From assembly GCA_024305405.1 (NCBI GenBank), contig JAKNDB010000098.1, forward strand, positions 558,001 to 622,000: a stretch of 64,000 nt of DNA, in the 5' to 3' direction. The stretch is from Dirofilaria immitis. Lineage: Eukaryota > Nematoda > Chromadorea > Rhabditida > Onchocercidae. The notes below the pieces were generated by a model. It did not search any database and was not told the origin of the DNA. It saw nothing but the letters and a program-made list of their open reading frames with translations. This document shows positions 51,807 to 64,000 of this stretch, piece by piece. The position numbers and the translations under genes were made by a program. Positions within the stretch are counted from its first letter, which is position 1. Every line of letters begins with the position of its first letter.

Positions 51807-54209
51807 ATGGATACTTATGATGTAATAGCAAATCAGCCAGTTGTTATCGATAATGGGTCTGGGGTAATAAAAGCTGGATTTGCTGGTGATCAGACACCGA
51901 AATGTCGTTTTGCTAATTTTGTTGGACGACCAAAGCATACGAGAGTAATGGCTGGTGCTCTTGAAGGTGACTTGTTCATAGGTAAGCTTATACTTTTGCT
52001 TTCCTCATATATTAAATATACGTATTATCAAATTTTTGTTTGATTCAGGATGCATCTGATGTACTAGACTTATACAGAATTTGTGTTTTTAGGAACTTAT
52101 GCTTATTTAGGTCCAAAAGCACAGGAATATCGAGGATTGCTATCGTTGAAGTATCCAATGGAACATGGCATAGTTACGGACTGGAATGACATGGAACGTG
52201 TCTGGCAGTATATTTATAGCAAAGATCAGTTGCAGGTATTTTACTTTCGCCTTAATGTTTGTTTATTTTAGTCTTTTTTACAATGTTTTATTTTGAATTG
52301 AATACTGATTTGTTAACGAAGTTGGCTATATATGCATAGTATTGTTTTTCAGATATTTCCAGAAGAGCATCCAGTATTGCTTACAGAAGCACCTCTAAAT
52401 CCACTTAGAAATCGAGAAAAATCAGCTGAAATATTTTTTGAAACTTTTAATATACCTGCACTGCATATCCAAATGCAAGCTGTTCTATCACTTTATTCAA
52501 CGGGTCGTACAACAGGTGTTGTTCTGGATTCAGGAGATGGTGTAACACATGTTGTGCCTATCTTTGAAGGTTTCGCTATACAGCATGGGTTCGTTTTTCT
52601 AAATCTATCTTTGATAGTGTTTGTTCTTTCTTATCTTTTTTTACGATTATGTTCTCATCTTTGATAAATAATAGCGATTAGATTAAAATGGAGTCTATCA
52701 TAATTTCCTTTGAGAAAATGATTTGTGGCTGTGCGAATGCTCACTGCAGCGAACATTCATATAGTTTTAAAAGTCTTAATCCTAAAAAACTTTGAAGTAA
52801 ACAGTAATGATAATCTTGATATGTTGAGATGAGGCTTAATAATATTGCATTATTCTTTATTAAATTATTGTGGCATGATGATTATATGTTATTGTCATCA
52901 GCTACTATTCTTGCATCTTATATGACTGAAATTTTATTAAGTGTGAATAATCTAGAATTGAGCGTATGGATGTCGCGGGACGAGATGTGACTAGATATCT
53001 TCGTCTATTACTTCGCAAAGAAGGAGCCAACTTTCATCGTTCATCAGAATTTGAAATTGTTCGAGAAATTAAGGAGAAAATGTGCTACATTGCAACAAAC
53101 GCTGCAAAGGAAGAAAGCAACGACAGCGAGAAAGTATGTTTCAATTTTCTGTTGTTATTGTAATATATCTATAGTTAATATGATATCTTTGCTAATTATG
53201 GTACATTGAATTAATTACTTATGATTTCAGCATTTTTTAAATTTAGGCAGCGTATAAGCTTCCTGATGGTTCGACACTTGAAGTTGGACCAGCTAGATTC
53301 CGTGCTGCCGAAATACTATTTCGGCCAGACATCATTGGTGAAGAATGGCCAGGCATCGCTAATGCTCTCGATCTATCTATAAGAGTATGCGCTGCAGCAT
53401 ATCTATTATTTTTTTGTTATCAGTCCCAATGCTATACAATGCTAAATTTATAATTTAAGTGATTATCATGATATTTAATGAAATGATGCCACTCTCTCGA
53501 AAAATGGAGAAAAAGTGAGAATTCATGGAAGTTTGGAAATAGGATAAGTAAAGATATCAATTTTTGAAATTCATTGAATTTTTTCAGATAAATTACATAA
53601 TTAAACATTGATTTGCTTTCAGCAAGGCTTGCCACTATATATTGTTATGTATCCTATTAAAGAAATAACTTTCTCTGTCTTTTATAATTCGTAGATGTTG
53701 TATTTTTGAAAAAAAATTGATGTTCGATACAGAATGATAATCATGAAATTAGAAATTTGAGGAAAATTGTTTTTATTCTTGTTGAGGATAATAATATCTT
53801 TTTTTCAAAATAATCCTATTATTTTTTCAGCGTTGTGAAATAGATTTGCGCAAAAATTTATATAGTAATATTGTATTAAGTGGTGGATCAACTATGTTTG
53901 CTGGATTTGGTGATCGATTGCTAGCTGAAGTAAGTTTTTTAAATTTTGATTGCTTTCATATTTTATTCAACAAAGCAAATTTTTCTTCAATTTAAATTCA
54001 TGGAAAGGAAATGTTTTAATTACGATTGCAGACTCGTCGATTGGCACCAAAAGATGTAAAATTCGAATATCCGCACCGCAGGAGCGATTATTTGGTACTT
54101 GGATTGGAGGTTCAATTTTAGCCAGTCTTGATACATTTAAGAAAATGTGGGTTAGCAAAAAGAATATGAAGACGAAGGAAAGAAAGTATTGCACAGAAAG
54201 ACATTTTGA
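51807..54209 (+). CDS. arp-1: Alpha-centractin, actin-related protein 1 of dynactin
   Basis: Seven exons are 51807-51981, 52111-52235, 52353-52588, 52956-53133, 53247-53384, 53831-53929 and 54032-54209, giving 376 aa, exactly the human ACTR1A length, after two one-base corrections. ARP1 polymerises into the short actin-like filament of dynactin, which links dynein to cargo. Nucleotide-binding motifs of the actin fold are clear: [17 protein letters not shown] (phosphate 1), [15 protein letters not shown] (phosphate 2) and [14 protein letters not shown] (adenosine). [31 protein letters not shown] and [19 protein letters not shown] are typical. In the last exon one A is missing at about 54,058-54,061 (needed for DVKIRIS) and one G at about 54,162 (needed for WVSKKEYEDEG, then HRKTF and TGA). 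Distance from rps-18 (540 bp) is larger than usual operon spacing. Confidence 0.96.
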
Positions 54210-56020
54210 GTGAATAATTTCAAAAACGATGCAAAATATGTCAGTTATACCATTATTTCTGACTATATTTAAATTTATCTAAGTTGTATGTTCCCTATCT
54301 TGTTAATTAAGATGATAGATATTGTAAATTATAAATCGTAAATACTACAAAGTCATTATAGGTACAAATCCTATTGTTACTAAACAGTAAATTTTATAAA
54401 ATTACTTAATGATAAAGGCAATTTTATATCCTCCGGGAAAGTATTCATCCTTTCCAAGATCTTGTGATTTAATAGAAAGTCACCTCGGTGCAATTAATAA
54501 TATAGATCTCTTATTTCGTTTCACTAAAAATATGATAGGTACAATTTCTTTCACTGCAGTCGTATGAAAGCATTGATGTCAAATAATGATGCGTTCTTCT
54601 GTGTTGTTTTTGGCAGAGAAGCATTTATGATTCCTATTTTCATCTAAATATAATTTGTCAGCAGGGTTTAATCAGTCTTTGAAGATTGACAGAAATTAGA
54701 TAGAACCTTTACAAAGTCTGTATTATTGAAAAATTAATTAAAAGAAGATCGATATTTAGATGGGTTCTGTATAAATTAAGTTGTGAACTTGAGTTAATGT
54801 GTTGTTTTTAATGCGTACAGTTGACGCTTTCATATTTTTATTTAGTGTTTTCATTTGCCTGTAATTAGTTGATTCTATCGCTTGCAACTATTTTGAGAAT
54901 TAGGCGATCGATTGGAAACTTGTTTACAACTAAAATTCTGTGTATGTATGTTTCTATAATTGAAGAAATTGGCTTGAAAGTCTATTTATTGCTTAATGTA
55001 ATTATTTTAGTATGTGTCAGATGAGCTGCTTATAATTCCAATAAAATTTTCTAATTGTAATAGATGTACATTTATAGATAATGTTTTAGATTTTGGAGTA
55101 TTTATAGTAATGGAGTAATCTCGTAAAAATGAGCCTACCTATATTGTGAACCTATATTTTTTCGAATTAACTTTTTGCCTGAAATACGCTTATGGAAGTG
55201 TGACCTTGATTTGGCGCGTTTCAAGGACATAATTTTTCATTGATTAAGATCTACTTCGGTTGCTATGTCAGAAGTATTCTCGGATAATTTGCAGTTCCCG
55301 ACAGACACAAATATTTCCGGATAATCTATTTGAATTTCTTTTGAAACCATTGAATTTATCTAATATTGCTTACTCGATGAAATTATAGAGATTCGTGGAT
55401 AATTAAATTCGCAATGTATTTATGATTACAAAAATTCTGTAAAAGGCTTGCTGACGATTAATTTTTGAAAGAAATTGTTACTCATTTGAACTTCCCTGGA
55501 AATAGTATTTCTAATGTTATTTTTACTGAAACATTTCAAATAAAGCTAGTTTTGAAGTATTCTTGATTTTAAAGAAGCAATAGCATTTACAATATTGCTA
55601 TTATTTAAAATTTTTCTTAACTAAAAAATATAGCCTAGAGGTGGTGTCTATTTGTTGACTCATTTTGTGGATCTACAAAGTTTTAAAAAGGTTGGAAATT
55701 TCAAAAATATTTTGTTTCATTATTAGAACAAATTGATAGCTTTAAATGCATTTTTATTTGATCATTTTTTATTAATAAAAATGGAAAATATTAAGTTCAT
55801 CCGTTAATTTATAATTAAGCGATTTGATAAACGGCCGATGCTATCTACGGGTCTGATATATATTGATTTGTTTGAAATTTAGTTATCCAATTTAAAGATA
55901 TTAAAATTTCAAATATCGATATTTCCTCTCATTTATCTTTGTTTCCCACCATTCATAATAATTCAGCTTGATTAATGCGCATACGTAAACATATAAATAT
56001 GAGAAGGATGATCCTCGTTC
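54210..56020. other. Intergenic, no gene recognised
   Basis: AT-rich sequence downstream of arp-1. I found no exon series, RNA gene or repeat until the array at 56,026. Confidence 0.4.
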
Positions 56021-56025
56021 TTACG

Positions 56026-56375
56026 TTCACATCTCATTCCAATTTCGTCCACGTCATTCAATAATGAAAGTTATGATTTCTGGATTTTATATTCACTTCT
56101 CGTTCCTATTTCGTTTGTAACACGTCTTATTCCTATTTTGTTCACGTCATTCAATAATAAAAATTATGATTTTTGGATTTTATGTTCACGTCTCATTTAT
56201 ATTTCGTTCACGTTAATCATTAATGAAAATCATGATTTCTGGGTATTATATTTATGTCTTGTTCCTGTTCTGTTTATTAACACGTCTTATTCCTATTTTG
56301 TTCACGTCATTCATTAATAAAAATTATAATTTTTGAATTTTGTGTTCATCTCTCATTTCTATTCCGTTAACGTCA
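56026..56375 (+). repeat. Tandem repeat array, about five units of 65-95 bp
   Basis: Units start at ttcacgtcattcaataatga-type sequence, continue through aaaattatgatttttggatt, and end in tcacgtctcattcctatttc. Two longer units carry an inserted taacacgtcttattcctatt segment, so the array is a composite of a long (about 95 bp) and a short (about 66 bp) unit in alternation. It lies a few hundred bases upstream of the Lys-rich gene. Confidence 0.8.
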
Positions 56376-56652
56376 TTATGGATATACGAAAGAATAATTC
56401 TTCCATGATGTCCTGAATCTGGATTTGCAACGTTTCACCTGGAATTTTAATAGCAAGATAAAATCTTACTAAAAAAAAAAGGAACATTAATATCTAAAAT
56501 TCATTCATAATAACATCTCAATTCCCGCCATAATATTTTTGGTCATCAAATTTTTGCATTTTTTTCTATTTTAATTTCGACTTACTGAAAAATTAATTTT
56601 GAACTTGTAGTCATAGATTATATTGTAACGGATTTATAATTTATTATCAAAA

Positions 56653-59600
56653 ATGGATTTGATAAATATAAATTTCCTAACAAAAACCGATTGGCTATTA
56701 AAGAATATAACAATGTTAATGAACATGGATAACGAATATAAAAACGATAAGTCTAAAAGGTATTTGTTATTAATAATTTGAAATTATAGGAGATAAATAA
56801 GGTTAAACCATATCTGATAGATAATAATTTAATCTATTGATCACTTGATCATAAAGTAATAACTTCTGAAATGATCGTACAGTTCAAAAATATCAGTTAG
56901 TTCTAAGTCTCGGATATCCTGATTAAAATTAAAGTTAAATAATTTAAAATGACTTTGAAAAAAATTGAATTCAAATATTCCATGTGATTAAAAGCAGCAT
57001 TAAAATTTTTTACAAAAAATAAATAAATGATCCGAAGATAAAAATAACTTGAATAACTTGGATGATCTAATGATCACTTGATCATAAAGTAATAACTTCT
57101 GAAATGATCGTACAGTTCAAAAATATCAGTTAGTTCTAAGTCTCGGATATTCAGAATCATACTGCCAGGTTATATAGCTTTAAAAAAAATAAAATTATCG
57201 CATTGATAGTTGGAAAATTTTAATATTTTCATAAGATATAATTAAATTATATGATATTTTTAAAAATAATATTTGATCTTAGCGTTATTTTAGTAAAATT
57301 TATATGTATAAATTGAGAATTCTAATAAATTTCTTAAAAATTCTTCAATTCTTTTTTTAAAGAATCCTGCAGGTGCAGATAAGAAACATAAAAAGAAACG
57401 TCGAAATCTGAAGCATAATTATAAAGAATCTAAAGATAGAAAATATGAAAAAAGTAAGAAAAAGCTCGAGAATAAACAGGAAGAAATTCTGGCAAATAAA
57501 AGTGGTAAGCTTTCTTCAGATAAAATAATTAGAATTTTCTATGATAATAAGCGATTAAGAAGAATTGCCGCTATAAATTCAAAAATCAAATCATAGTAAA
57601 TCAAAAATCATAAACGATAATTTTATTAACAAAAAAATTGGAAAGAAAAAAATTAAATAAAACAACAGCAGATAATCAGGTGTACAAAGGTTAATGATAA
57701 AAATTACTCCTGAAAAAGGTTCCAAAAAGACTTTGAAAAAAAGGGAATTTACTTTAGATGGATTTAATTTGTAGAATTTCTCGTCTTGCTGAATATTATG
57801 CTATACTATTGATTTATTCATATAATAATTATAAATGTTTTAATATCATATCCAATATAATATGCTTTATATAGAGTTAATTAATTAAGCGACAAAATAA
57901 TTAAATGATATCTGTTTCTTCTATTTATCTTCTAAATATTTCTAGTTATAAATCTTCATTTTTGACAAAATTCTGAAACCATTTGTTTTATTTTTAACAT
58001 TACAATGATTGTAATTTTTTTCAATACATCTTGTACATGACATTTTGAGCAATTTTTTCTTTTTTTTCTTTTTTTTTGATTTTTTTATTGATTTTAGGAA
58101 TTCAGAATAAATTAAATGATTCGCCCGAGAAAATAATAAAAAAGCTAACGAGAAATCAGATTCAAGAACTGGTACATCAACGATAACGGAAGTTAAGAGT
58201 GAAATAGAAAAAGTCCAAAATGTAGCAGCAAAAAATGTAAGTGCGAAAAAACTAGCAAATGATTCAGAAGGAATTAATAAATTCAAGAAAGAAAAGACAA
58301 AAAATAAAAAGTCAGCAAAGAAAGTGGCAAAAATGCTGAAACTCTCGAAGGAAAAAATAAACCAAATAAAATGCCAATGAAACAGAAGGATGTAAATAGA
58401 GATTCCGAAAGCAAGAGTGAATCAGAAAAAAGAAAAGAATGAAAAAAGAATTCTAAATTTCCTACTGAATTTCAGAATGTGTTAGAGAAGATTAAAGTGA
58501 AAAAGGGAAAGGTAAGAACAAATTTGGAAATGGATCAAATAATAGTGAATCTGAAAAAAAGAATGAAAGAAAGGTATAGAAGCGAAAAAGAAGAAAGAAA
58601 AAGCTTTCTCAAATTCTTAAGGAATCTAAAAAGAATAAAGATAAGAAGGAAATCAAAAACACACCAATACATCAAAAAATATGAATGAACAACGTAAAAT
58701 GAAGAAACGTAAGATAAAAACAATAAAAGGCCAACATCATGCTCGTGAAGAAATTAAAAGCCATAAAAGTAAAATTAGTAATAAAAAATTAAATTAGACG
58801 AAGATCAGATGAAACAAATTGAAGAAAAAGGTAAGAAAAAGTCTAAAAATACTAGCAAATTTAAATTCAAAAAGAAAGATGAAAAAATGAAACATGTTGA
58901 TGCAATTTTAACATCAGAAAATGAAGAAAAGAATCAAAAAATGAAAAAACAAGGAAAACTACGATCAAAGAGAAAGCCTGAAAAAAGCTTCTAGAACATC
59001 AAGGAAAAAAGATAAGTTATTGAAAGATGTTGAAATTACAAAACAATCTTCGAGCAGTTTCATTCCACTAGCTTCTTCAGTGACATCAACTTCTTCATCA
59101 ACAACGGATAGTTCAACCTCTCCAGTTGTAACGGATTCTTCTCCGATGACAGCGGATACTTCGATCGAATCAGGAAAATCGATCATCACTACAGCGCCAA
59201 TAACTGTGCCAAATAAAGAAAATAAAGTATCAAATTATGATAATAAATGGACTACTGATGCAAATGACGGTCCAACTGATAAACAAAAAAAGGAACAGAA
59301 GGAACAAATAGCAGTGATTAGAAAACAACCACAAGAAGAAGCGGTAAAAACAAATATAGACAACGGATCTAGGATATACGACGTGAAAGCAGGAAAAGAT
59401 TTCACGTCAACAACAAAACGTGAATGTGAACGTGATAGAATACAACTTGATGATCGAAAAATCATGCGTATTGAAGCATTTATTCAAAAAAATGGTAAAA
59501 TTTACGATATGACAAGACAGCCGAAATATATCCAAAATGATACAAACAAGATTACGGAAATAGGCAGTTACACTACTCAGAAACCAGGTATTATATCATC

Positions 59601-61846
59601 ACCTGAAATAAAAACTGCTAAAGGAGTAGAACAATCAACAGCAGCATTAGTTGTAGATAAAACAATAAATTCAGAAAGAAAAGATAATTCAAATTTGGAA
59701 GCGATGGATAGTAGTTCAAGCAGTTCATCTAGTGAAACAGAATCAGAATCATCAGAAGAATTGGAGCCGAATAAAATTAAAACAAAAGATGCGATGAAGG
59801 ACAATAATTTAACAAATGTGAGTTTTTTTTCTTAACAAATTGATCAAAGTAAAATTTCTAAATATGATCGTAGGAGGAATATTTCATCCTGCAACAAAAT
59901 TAAAATAAATTCAGTACACAGACAATTTGACAAATGATAGTTAACTGATAGAAAACATATTAAAAATCAATTTGATAAGCATTATAAGAAAACTCAAAGG
60001 AAGAGAGATAAAAAAAATAAGGTAAAAAACTTAGCGAAAAATGATTAATAATATTTTATAAAAATTACAAAACATTAATAATAATGATAATAATAATAAT
60101 TGAAATCTTAGACTGCTATTTTAATTATTATCAGCAGAACTAAAATTAATAATAGTTTAAAGAAAAATGCAACTTAGATAAATATACAAGATAGATGAAC
60201 TGATCTCCTAATGTTTGAAACAATAGGGAATGTATCAGTGATTATTGATGAGTAGTCAAAAAGTAGAAAACAGTTTGTACGAATAAAAATTATCTTTGTT
60301 TATTTTTGTTATCCTTCATTGTAATCTGAATCTTCGATTTTAGAATATCGATTTCATCCATTTTTATGGTTAAATTTTTTTTCAAATATAGACTTACATT
60401 ATTTATGCTTCGAAGTATTCAGGAATCGGAACACATAGAAGAAAGCACGAAGCTAACAATATCTCCATCGCCAGATAAAATGAAGTAAATTTTCTTTTTT
60501 TTAGACAAATCATTTCATAAATTGCATAATTTATGAATTAACAAATACCGTAATTCAACATTTAGTAAGTAATTTTAATGAAATTTTATACGAAATTCTA
60601 ATTTTCTTTGCATATTTGAACGTAAAACAATCACATTATATATATTACACTGAATGACTAATTTCAATAATAATTTTATTTTTCCAATTCTTCAGATACA
60701 AATTATAATTTTAATTTTAATTCCTCGATTAAGAAACTGATTGGAATCAACTTTATTTCATCATCATGATGAATGAAAAATTCCATCTTAAGTTAAGTTA
60801 AATTTTAGCACTGATACACAATCAAAAGAATCACAGGATCGATCATATGCGGAAGGACTTATAGAAATTCGAACACTTCTCGAGATTTACGGGATGGAAG
60901 AAGAAAAACGAGTATGTAATATTTGCGACTAAATTACTGTTAAGTTAAAAAATATAATTTACAATGAAATATGATCGGTATTTATTCCTATTACTATAAG
61001 TGTTTCAAAATGAAATGATATCCTAAAATGTATAAATATATACAGTATACTGAATGCCAACTTGAGATGTATAATATCTACAGTATATTGAATGCCAATT
61101 TCTACTGTAATCCAAAAAGTCAAATAAATGGCCTTATACATTTTTAATAAACAATGATCTATTCAACAAATATGCGTTTCTTTTTAGGAAGCATTTGACA
61201 AATTGTTGGACGAAGACATAGTAATGAGTGATGAAGAAGTTGCTAAAAATTTGAGCAAGGCAGTTTGTGATTTACCAATAAATAAAGAGCTTCTCGAAAA
61301 AGTTTGCCTTTTATTAAACAGCTCTATTTTAAGATCTCATCTATATTAGAATACAATGTTATCATTTTTTTTTGATCTATATTAGGATATTATCATCCTA
61401 ATATAAATCCGTTTTCTTTTTTTTGGAAAGGTCGTATTCTCGATTGGATTCGTATTAAAAGGACAATATTTCCTTTTTTATAGGGTCATATTTTAGACTT
61501 TATGTATATTAAAATAACAATCTTTTCATCTAATCGATCGGGAATCAATGATCAAAGATTGATCATATTTAAAAACTATTACAGAATGTTTAATCTAACT
61601 ATACGGATATAATCAATATATTAATTATTTCCTATTATCCAGGTACTCAAAAAAATGCTATTCAGTGGTTTGCTTGGAAAAGAGGAAGAGGAAATGTTGC
61701 AAAAGAATTTGGTACCACAGGCAATAAATGAAAGTGTGACAATTGCGCTCCTTGCGCAAGTATTGCAACGGCAGAAACTTAAAAATGAACTTCCTAACTT
61801 TGATATCATTTTATTTCACTTTCCTATAATCATTAAAGAAAATTAA
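56653..61846 (+). CDS. Large Lys-rich and Ser/Thr-rich protein, unrecognised, many frameshifts
   Basis: Proposed exons are 56653-56759 (MDLININFLTKTDWLLKN), 57363-57504, a long exon 58098-59817, 60423-60484, 60809-60911, 61188-61301 and 61643-61846. Splice phases from 58098 on agree at every junction; the first junction needs one extra A. The long exon starts with about 300 Lys/Glu-rich residues, in which the charged coding frame changes at least five times at poly-A runs. It then continues cleanly from about 59,000 with a Ser/Thr block (SSVTSTSSSTTDSS) and an acidic Ser tract (SSSSSSSSETESESSEELE). The C-terminal exons are helical: IRTLLEIYGMEEEKREAFDK, SDEEVAKNLSKAVCDLPI, VLKKMLFSGLLGKEEEEMLQ and IALLAQVLQRQKL. 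Basic-disordered plus acidic-Ser composition suggests a nuclear or chromatin-related protein, but this is inference from composition only. Confidence 0.55.
56838..57150 (+). repeat. Perfect 80-bp direct repeat within intron 1 of the Lys-rich gene
   Basis: 56,838-56,917 and 57,071-57,150 are identical over 80 bp, starting tgatcacttgatcataaagt and ending aagtctcggatat. They are 233 bp apart. The intervening sequence is unrelated. Identity over 80 bp implies recent duplication or conversion. Confidence 0.95.
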
Positions 61847-62991
61847 ACAAAATTATCGTTAAAATTGTTCAATATTTTTCTTCTATTATTACATCTCTAT
61901 CACTTAATTACTTCATTTCCAAATTTATCATAGAAAGCATTGATAAGCAAAATATGATTGAACTGACAATCAGAATTATCTATTTCTTTAACATCAATGC
62001 TATATATTTTAAATCTATCATATCAGCAAAAGAACTTAATTAATACCGTTGTATTATAATACGATAACCTATTTTTATGCAATACAAATTAATTAAAAGA
62101 AAGATAACTAGTATTGGAATCTGATCAACATCTGTTATCATCGAATGATTCAATCTTAAATTGGATATTTATATTAACAACAAATTTACTGATAGATTCT
62201 ACATTGTATAGATGTGCACGTATGTATATGTTTACGTTCAGAGCGATTCTGTTTGCCATCATAGAATATCAAATACATATCTCACTCTGAAATTTAAAAT
62301 TTCAACAATGGATTTGACTACTACTACATAGCGCCAATAATTCAAGAGTAATCTTCTCTTTTGCCATCTAGTAACGAAAAAGGCCTTTACTGGTTGGTAA
62401 TGAAGTGATGGGTCATATTTTTGTTTACTTTGCGAAACAGAAGTACATTCGATGTTCAATGTGCGGAGATCGGGAGGAATTCAGGAAGAAGGAGGAAAAA
62501 TCACTTTTTTTCAAGCTTATGCTAAATTAGAGGAAAATTCAGGAGAAATAAGGAATCAGATAAAACTCGTTGAGAGGAGCCTATTCTGAGTTTAAAAGAA
62601 TGATAATATGGAATTTAGATCAGATTACTATGAAAATATCGCTAGTAGAGATACTTACTCTCATTTCCAGCAGTATATGTTGTTCTAGCAAACTACTGCT
62701 TTCGGTCCAACCATATAATTTTTAGATGAATCATTTAGAAACTGTAGGTGTTATTAGCAAAACTTCATAAGATTTTCTCGGTTGAGGTGTTAAAATTCTT
62801 ATAGATGACAAATTTTCAAATATCCAAAAGTTCGTTTGATATTAGTCTGTTCTTGAATAACTTTCTGAAATGGAATAGTTATATAGCGATAGATGAAGAT
62901 ATTTCTTTTGATTCTTCAAATTTCTTTCTTGTCCCTTTAATAATCAACTATGATCATGAATGGTATGTTGCTTATTAATATTTATTTACAG
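61847..62991. other. Intergenic, likely promoter region of the next gene
   Basis: AT-rich sequence without recognised exons. A GC-richer patch at about 62,455-62,500 may be regulatory. Confidence 0.35.
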
Positions 62992-62995
62992 GATA

Positions 62996-64000
62996 ATGTT
63001 TCCGGCATATGATGTAGATTCTCCTCCACGTTGTATTGCATCGCCCAGTGAAGACAATGATTTTACCGGTCGTTTTGGTTCTTTTGCTTCGAGATCAAAA
63101 AAGAGGACCGAATTAAGGAACAACGCAGATATGAACAAGAAAATGAGCGAAAAGGAAGAGAAAGGATGAAACGAAGAAAAAACTTGAACGAAAGCAAATG
63201 CTATCACAACATTCCATCAAAGTATCGTCATTTTATTTTTTCCCAAATTAATAGCAATATTAATGTGACGAAATAATTACAAAATTGTTCATATTAGACA
63301 AATTAAAATTTTGCTCTTTTATAATTAATTTGTGTTATTAGTGAGATGATGAAGACGATACGCATTTCTAGAAAGACAATAATTTTTTTGATAAACCATG
63401 CTAGTAGGAAGTAATATTATAGTTTTGCTCTAGCTGCTTATTCTGCCAGAAGTAATATTATAGTTTTGCTCTAGCTGCTTATTCTGCCATATATATTCAT
63501 TCGATATTGGAGTGGTTTCTTATACTAGGTGTGGCAGAATAAAATGAACGGTTCATTTTTTTAACATACTCATTTCATATATTTGCATTTATTGTTATTA
63601 TAATAGTATAGTTAAACTAGTTGAAACTGAGCAGATTTCTTAAAGAAAAATGAGAACAAGGGGAGGAAAGTTATCAGGAGATAAATAAGATAAAGAAGAA
63701 AAGGATAGAAATAAGAACTACTTTTACTTTCAGCTAAAACCAATTAGTTTATTGAGGTGTATAGAATAATTATAAACAATGACAGTGATTGCTTCAATTG
63801 CAAAGACTTAAAATTTAGTACAAGAAATCAAATATATTATTCGTAGATGTATTTTACAGATGGTTGGGATTAATTCGGATGATGAAAGTGATGTCGAGAT
63901 ACCAATGGATATTGAGCCTACAGTAAGTAAGAAAAAAAAGGTCAAAACATTCATCAAAAAAGAAAAAGAAGAAAGAAACGATACAGGCGATCCACTTCTT
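62996..64000 (+). CDS. 5' part of a charged coiled-coil protein, unrecognised; runs off the window
   Basis: The ATG at 62996 follows tttacag by four bases, as at a trans-spliced start, and opens MFPAYDVDSPPRCIASPSED. Two one-base losses in A runs are needed in exon 1: near 63,100 (TCAAAAAAGAGG) and near 63,178 (agaaaaaac). With them the reading is a helical, highly charged stretch containing EDRIKEQRRYEQENERKGR, then LERKQMLSQHSIK, ending at a GT donor after 63,221. Exon 2 starts at 63860 after tttacag in phase 0 (MVGINSDDESDVEIPMDIEP). It then either ends at the strong donor gtaagt at 63,923 or stays open with a Lys-rich segment to the window end. Composition suggests a nuclear protein; no family is recognised. 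Confidence 0.5.
63408..63489 (+). repeat. Perfect 41-bp tandem duplication
   Basis: 63,408-63,448 and 63,449-63,489 are identical, starting gaagtaatattatagttttg and ending cttattctgcca. They are directly adjacent, inside the proposed intron of the last gene. Confidence 0.95.

Noticed and set aside
58965..59804. Antisense Ser/Val- and Leu/Ser-rich open frames
   Set aside because: They are shadows of the Ser/Thr/Glu-rich exon on the plus strand; low complexity leaves the opposite strand free of stops.

Overview
The window looks like nuclear DNA of a parasitic nematode, most likely a filarial or related spirurid worm. It is very AT-rich, exons are short (about 60-400 bp), introns start GT and end in TTTCAG/TTTTAG, and several start codons lie a few bases after a splice-acceptor-like site, as in trans-spliced nematode genes. 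The proteins are animal-type (ATG3, EMC1, RPS18, dynactin ARP1, an ML-domain protein, an OST-alpha-like transporter). I saw no rRNA, tRNA, CRISPR array, bacterial operon or intact transposase. Gene models were assembled by eye from splice sites, reading-frame phase and family similarity.

Layout. 1-1,557 (+): 3' half of an organic solute transporter alpha-like membrane protein. About 3,940-4,651 (+): small Ser/Asn/Gln-rich, probably secreted protein. 8,218-10,649 (-): complete eight-exon atg3 (314 aa) with a CACGTG E-box about 150 bp upstream. 13,033-13,916 (+): signal-peptide exon joined to a decaying C2H2 zinc-finger array. 16,644-18,434 (-): unrecognised Ser/Pro-rich protein with an in-frame TGA. 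18.5-38.6 kb: mostly gene-poor, with a CRE-rich island near 29 kb, a 37-aa secreted-peptide ORF at 37.5 kb, and many degenerate repeats. 38,646-40,270 (-): secreted ML (MD-2/NPC2-type lipid-binding) protein. 43,242-49,389 (-): complete 17-exon EMC1. 50,312-51,267 (+): rps-18, head to head with EMC1. 51,807-54,209 (+): arp-1, the actin-like filament subunit of dynactin. 56,653-61,846 (+): Lys- and Ser-rich unrecognised protein. 62,996 to the window end (+): 5' part of another charged coiled-coil protein.

The conserved genes are housekeeping functions (autophagy lipidation, membrane-protein insertion, translation, dynein transport) and do not form one pathway. The most striking feature at window scale is that many otherwise well-conserved genes carry one-base gains or losses, usually in homopolymer runs. 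Splice phases recover if one base is added or removed, so residual consensus error is more likely than mass gene death. The strongest non-coding signals are a perfect 40-bp palindrome at 36,147, a 200-bp repeat pair 11.5 kb apart, and a perfect 80-bp direct repeat inside an intron.
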